Source of the DNA: Comamonadaceae bacterium
GTDB taxonomy: Bacteria > Pseudomonadota > Gammaproteobacteria > Burkholderiales > Burkholderiaceae
Direction of reading: 5' to 3'
Assembly (NCBI GenBank): GCA_947374535.1
Contig: CANCCJ010000013.1
Location: forward strand, 1 to 46,624
Length of the DNA stretch: 46,624 nucleotides
In this document: positions 43,472-46,624 of the stretch, one piece after another
Layout of the letters: the number at the start of each line of letters is the position of its first letter
Numbering within the stretch: position 1 is the first letter of the stretch
Notes under the pieces: generated by a model
Seen by the model: the letters and a program-made list of their open reading frames with translations, nothing else
Told to the model about the DNA's origin: nothing
The model's database searches: none
Position numbers and translations under genes: made by a program

Positions 43472-44656
43472 ATGGAAGAAAGCAGCTATCTCGCCCATTC
43501 ACTGGTGCAGCGCATCGGTGAGTTTATTAAGATCCGACGCGATATTCATGCACGCCCTGAACTGGCCTTTGAAGAGCATCGAACTGCCTCCTTAGTCGCC
43601 AACAAGTTGAAGGGTTGGGGATATGAGGTGACGACGGGTTTGGGTGGCACTGGCGTTGTGGGGACTATGCGCCGTGGTCACAAAGGCAAGTCTATTGGCT
43701 TGCGAGCTGACATGGATGCACTTCCGATCCTGGAGGCGGGCTCTAGCCCTTGGAAAAGTCAAACAGCTGGGGTCATGCACGCATGTGGTCATGATGGGCA
43801 TACAGCAATGCTGTTAGCGGCAGCTAAGCTGATTGCTGAAGACCTTGAATTTAATGGGACGGTCCACTTGATTTTTCAACCTGCTGAGGAAGGGGCCGGT
43901 GGCGCGCTAAAAATGATGGAGGATGGTCTGTTTGATCTATTTCCATGTGACGCGGTATTTGCGATGCACAACATGCCAGGAATTGAAGCGGGACGCTTTG
44001 AGTTTCGCAAAGGTTCTGCGATGGCTTCCAGTGACAATGTAACCATCACCATAAATGGACGGGGTGGACATGGGGCATTTCCTCATGAGTCAACCGATTC
44101 AGTGGTGGCCGCCTCCTCCATCGTCATGGCACTTCAGACTGTCGTATCACGCAATGTAGATCCACAGAAAACCGCAGTGGTGACCGTAGGTGCCATTCAC
44201 GCCGGCATTGCCAATAACGTGATTCCGCAGACTGCCACGCTTGAACTCAGTATCAGAGCGCTCGACACAGACGTCCGAGCCTTGCTAAAAGAGCGAATTC
44301 TGTCGCTGGTCAAGCTTCAGGCAGAAAGCTATGGGTTACAGGCTTCCGTCGACTGGCGCGAAGGGTATGCCGTACTAGTGAATACGCCCGATGAAACTGA
44401 ATTCGCAACGCAGGTCGCCACAAAGGTTTTTGGTGCAGATCAAGTTGAGTCCAATGGACCTGCCTATACAGCCAGTGAGGACTTTGCATTCATGTTGCAG
44501 AAAGTACCTGGCAGCTACATTTTTATCGGCAATGGCGGTCCGGGAACTCGTGGTGCATGTCACGTCCATAACCCTGGATATGATTTCAATGATGAAATCA
44601 TTGCACCTGGTGCCGCATTTTGGATAGCCTTGGTCGAAAGGTTTCTCGCACACTGA
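43472..44656 (+). CDS. M20 family amidohydrolase (hippurate hydrolase type)
   Basis: Zinc-dependent hydrolase of N-acyl amino acids. 394 residues from the ATG at 43472. Metal ligands in MHACGHDGHT (Cys105, His107), QPAEEGAGG (Glu139/140), VFAMHNMPG and the C-terminal CHVHNPGYDFND. GRGGHGAFPHESTD is the dimerisation-domain signature. Length and motifs fit hippurate/aminoacylase-like enzymes (AmhX/HipO/ILL group). Next to salicylate and benzoate operons it could cleave hippurate or salicylurate to the aromatic acid and glycine; the downstream glycine riboswitch is suggestive. Specificity is not visible. Confidence 0.88.
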   Translation: MEESSYLAHSLVQRIGEFIKIRRDIHARPELAFEEHRTASLVANKLKGWGYEVTTGLGGTGVVGTMRRGHKGKSIGLRADMDALPILEAGSSPWKSQTAGVMHACGHDGHTAMLLAAAKLIAEDLEFNGTVHLIFQPAEEGAGGALKMMEDGLFDLFPCDAVFAMHNMPGIEAGRFEFRKGSAMASSDNVTITINGRGGHGAFPHESTDSVVAASSIVMALQTVVSRNVDPQKTAVVTVGAIHAGIANNVIPQTATLELSIRALDTDVRALLKERILSLVKLQAESYGLQASVDWREGYAVLVNTPDETEFATQVATKVFGADQVESNGPAYTASEDFAFMLQKVPGSYIFIGNGGPGTRGACHVHNPGYDFNDEIIAPGAAFWIALVERFLAH

Positions 44657-44687
44657 TTTTTGATTCGACCTCGTGTCGACATGTCAT

Positions 44688-44880
44688 CGGGAGAGACTGC
44701 CAACGCCATGCGTGCTGGGCAGCGCCGAAGGAGCAACCGCCCCGGAAACTCTCAGGCAAAGGGACCGGTGACATGACCTAACTCTGAAGAGCTGCTGACG
44801 AATTCGTCCGTCAGTGCACCGAAGGAGCAAGCGATGGTTGCTTAGCAACCTCGTGAATCTCTCAGGTCCAAACACAGAGG
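44688..44880 (+). ncRNA. Tandem glycine riboswitch
   Basis: Two glycine aptamers in series. The first (44688-44770) has GGGAGAG, the core GCGCCGAAGGAGCAA (44722-44736) and AAACTCTCAGGCAAAGGGACC. The second (44781-44880) has GCACCGAAGGAGCAAGCG (44816-44833), AATCTCTCAGGTCC and the closing stem CTCTG/CAGAG (44782-44786 with 44875-44879). It lies 68 bases before dadA. Glycine would probably turn expression on. No terminator is evident between it and dadA, so control of translation initiation is likely. Confidence 0.95.
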
Positions 44881-44948
44881 GGGCGCACCAACCATGCACA
44901 GGGCATATTGGTGCTCAACCCCCTGACGTTTTTGAAAGCACCTTCATC

Positions 44949-46223
44949 ATGAAAACAATCGCAGTTATTGGCGGCGGCATCACGGGCGTGACAACAGCCT
45001 ATGCCTTGGCCAAACGCGGCTTTGCTGTTACCTTGTTTGAACGCCATCGCTATGCGGCGATGGAAACCTCGTTCGCCAACGGAGGACAACTCTCCGCATC
45101 CAACGCAGAAGTTTGGACACATTGGTCCACCATCCTCAAAGGCCTCAAGTGGATGCTCAAAAGTGATGCACCGCTACTGGTCAACCCAGCCCCCACTTGG
45201 CACAAAATTTCTTGGTTTGCTGAGTTCATTGCGGCCATGCCTCACTACGAACGCAACACCGTCGAAACAGCACGTTTGGCGGTGGCCGCTCGTCAACACT
45301 TGTTTGCTTGGGCGCAAGAAGAAGGCATTGATTTCGACCTGAAGAAGGAAGGCATCTTGCACATCTACCGTGACAAAAAAGGCTTCGACCATGCAGGCAA
45401 AGTGTCTGTCATGCTAGCTAAAGGTGGTCTTCCACGTCATGCCGTCACCCCCGCCGAAATGAAGGCCATTGAGCCCACCCTGGCAGGCAGCTACTACGGT
45501 GGCTACTTCACCGAGAGTGATGCCACAGGTGACATTCACAAATTCACCAACGGACTTGCCGCAGCGGCTGCACGCCTGGGCGTGCACACGCTGTATGGCC
45601 AAGATGTGACATCGGTTCAAACCAACGGCCAACAAGCCGTCATCACCGTGGCACAAGAACACGCCACGCCCAGTGTGCACACCTTTGACAGTGTGGTGGT
45701 GTGTGCAGGCGTGGCCAGCCGTGACTTTGCAGCACAGCTGGGCGATCGCGTGAACATTTACCCCGTCAAAGGCTACTCCATCACCGTCAACTTAAACGAT
45801 GAAGAAAGTCAAATGGGCGCACCCACCGTGAGCTTGCTGGATGACGAAACCAAGTTGGTCACCAGCCGCTTAGGCCTTAACCGCTTCCGCGTGGCTGGCA
45901 CGGCCGAATTCAATGGTGTGGACCGCGACATTCGCGCGGACCGCATCCGCCCGTTGATTGAATGGGTGGAGCAATGTTTTCCAAAAATCAATACGCGTTC
46001 TGTGGTGCCGTGGGCAGGCCTGCGCCCCATGATGCCCAACATGATGCCTCGCGTGGGTCAAGGCAAAGCCGCCAACGTGTTTTACAACACGGGCCACGGG
46101 CACTTGGGTTGGACACTGTCTGCCGTGACAGCTGAGCTGGTGTCAGAGTCAATCGTCAAAGCAGCTACAAAAAAATCGGCGTACCCCATGAACTTGCATG
46201 CAGTTGCTACAGGCAACATTTAG
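44949..46223 (+). CDS. dadA: D-amino acid dehydrogenase (glycine/D-Ala oxidising flavoprotein)
   Basis: 424 residues from the ATG at 44949; an upstream frame would run through the riboswitch and is rejected. FAD fold IAVIGGGITGVTTAYALAKR (4-23), then METSFANGGQLSASNAEVWT and C-terminal WAGLRPMMPNMMPRVG and NTGHGHLGWTLS, as in DadA. It deaminates D-amino acids or glycine and feeds electrons to the respiratory chain at the inner membrane. Control by a glycine riboswitch suggests a role in glycine breakdown. Base use returns to the GC-rich style of the left flank. Confidence 0.93.
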   Translation: MKTIAVIGGGITGVTTAYALAKRGFAVTLFERHRYAAMETSFANGGQLSASNAEVWTHWSTILKGLKWMLKSDAPLLVNPAPTWHKISWFAEFIAAMPHYERNTVETARLAVAARQHLFAWAQEEGIDFDLKKEGILHIYRDKKGFDHAGKVSVMLAKGGLPRHAVTPAEMKAIEPTLAGSYYGGYFTESDATGDIHKFTNGLAAAAARLGVHTLYGQDVTSVQTNGQQAVITVAQEHATPSVHTFDSVVVCAGVASRDFAAQLGDRVNIYPVKGYSITVNLNDEESQMGAPTVSLLDDETKLVTSRLGLNRFRVAGTAEFNGVDRDIRADRIRPLIEWVEQCFPKINTRSVVPWAGLRPMMPNMMPRVGQGKAANVFYNTGHGHLGWTLSAVTAELVSESIVKAATKKSAYPMNLHAVATGNI

Positions 46224-46235
46224 GGTTCAAAAATT

Positions 46236-46270
46236 AAGCAGTAGAGGTCTTGCGGCTCTCTACTGCTTTT
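46236..46270 (+). terminator. dadA terminator
   Basis: AAGCAGTAGAG (46236-46246) pairs perfectly with CTCTACTGCTT (46258-46268), ending in T. It lies 12 bases after the dadA stop. Confidence 0.9.
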
Positions 46271-46361
46271 CGTTTGGCTTAACGTAATGAAAATTAAATC
46301 ACTGCTGCTAGTGAAATATAAATCTCCAACCTCAACACTCAATTAGGGCGCATAGATACCT

Positions 46362-46391
46362 TGGTGGCTAACTGGGCTCGAACCCACGACA
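46362..46391 (-). other. tRNA 3'-end-like fragment
   Basis: On the minus strand the segment reads CGTGGGTTCGAGCCCAG then TTAGCCACCA, resembling a T-arm, acceptor strand, discriminator and CCA. The T-stem has a mismatch and no matching anticodon or D arm is recognisable upstream, so it is at most a remnant. No gene is seen in the rest of 46271-46475. Confidence 0.35.
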
Positions 46392-46475
46392 ACAGGCATC
46401 ACAATCGTTTGAGCAGATTGGTATGTAAGTGTGCCAGGGGGACCCAAATGAAAAAGTGGGGGCTACGGTGAAATG

Positions 46476-46501
46476 AAAAACGCCCCGTGAGGGGCGTTTT
46501 T
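46476..46501. terminator. Bidirectional hairpin terminator
   Basis: AAAAACGCCCC (46476-46486) pairs perfectly with GGGGCGTTTTT (46491-46501) around GTGA. It lies ten bases from the 3' end of tRNA-Ser and would end the tRNA transcript on the minus strand. Confidence 0.9.
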
Positions 46502-46511
46502 GCTTACTAAC

Positions 46512-46601
46512 TGGCGGAAGCGGTGAGATTCGAACTCACGGAAGGCTCACACCTTCGCCGGTTTTCAAGACCGGTGCATTCAACCACTCTGCCACGCTTC
46601 C
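46512..46601 (-). tRNA. tRNA-Ser (anticodon UGA)
   Basis: 90 bases on the minus strand with a long variable arm (serine type). The 5' end is GGAAGCG, the anticodon loop is CTTGAAA between CCGGT and ACCGG stems, so the anticodon is TGA; the T-arm contains GTTCGAATC, and CCA is encoded. Reads UCA/UCG-type codons. Its 3' end has a 14-bp copy at 3284-3297. Confidence 0.95.
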
Positions 46602-46624
46602 TTGTTGAATTTCAGGCAATATTG

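Noticed and set aside
44814..44948. N-terminal extension of dadA by 45 codons
   Set aside because: This stretch is the second aptamer of the glycine riboswitch; the FAD motif begins right after the ATG at 44949.

Overview
The window looks like the chromosome of a betaproteobacterium, most likely in Comamonadaceae (Limnohabitans/Rhodoferax/Polaromonas-like). That placement is inferred from protein style: an aerobic benzoyl-CoA (box) cluster with a BoxR regulator, Ralstonia/Polaromonas-type nag genes, and a tandem glycine riboswitch in front of dadA. No rRNA or marker gene in the window settles it.

Layout. (1) 1-3.3 kb is housekeeping and hypothetical: the 3' part of citrate synthase, a small Cys-containing protein, a DUF5710 protein, an rdgC gene broken by a one-base frameshift, and a secreted protein made of six Cys-pair repeats. 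(2) 3.3-3.95 kb is a decayed IS3-family insertion sequence. (3) 3.95-23.7 kb is a full benzoate catabolic region. The minus-strand operon boxC-boxB-boxA-crotonase-3-hydroxyacyl-CoA dehydrogenase-MaoC hydratase-thiolase takes benzoyl-CoA to acetyl-CoA and succinyl-CoA. boxR lies upstream of it. The divergent plus-strand operon carries a DUF4863 gene, boxD, benzoate-CoA ligase, an alpha/beta hydrolase, a five-gene LIV-type ABC importer and a medium-chain dehydrogenase. Repeated TGCA-N6-TGCA dyads lie in front of both operons. (4) 23.9-41.4 kb is a salicylate region that looks more AT-rich. The order on the minus strand is salicylate 5-hydroxylase (nagAa, nagG, nagH, nagAb), a second LIV importer, a hemerythrin-like protein, gentisate dioxygenase (nagI), fumarylpyruvate hydrolase (nagK) and maleylpyruvate isomerase (nagL). 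A GAF/Fis-type regulator without an AAA+ domain follows, then a Tat-signal GMC oxidoreductase, a salicylaldehyde-dehydrogenase-like enzyme and an outer-membrane channel. A divergent NahR/NagR-type LysR gene has a NahR-like operator in front of it. (5) 41.5-46.2 kb holds another LysR regulator, a tripartite-tricarboxylate (Bug) binding protein, an M20 amidohydrolase of the hippurate-hydrolase type, a tandem glycine riboswitch and dadA. (6) The right end has terminators, a tRNA-like fragment and tRNA-Ser(UGA).

How it fits together. Salicyl alcohol or aldehyde (GMC enzyme, NahF-like enzyme) would give salicylate, then gentisate, maleylpyruvate, fumarylpyruvate, and finally fumarate plus pyruvate. 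Benzoate would go by CoA activation and epoxidation. The M20 hydrolase could release benzoate or salicylate plus glycine from hippurate or salicylurate, with the glycine sensed by the riboswitch in front of dadA. That last link is inference. The most unusual points are the Walker A Lys-to-Arg change in the second LivF, the AAA+-less activator, the Tat-exported GMC enzyme, the hemerythrin gene inside the gentisate operon, the ABC-ABC Cys-repeat protein, and a 14-bp copy of the tRNA-Ser 3' end at 3.28 kb.
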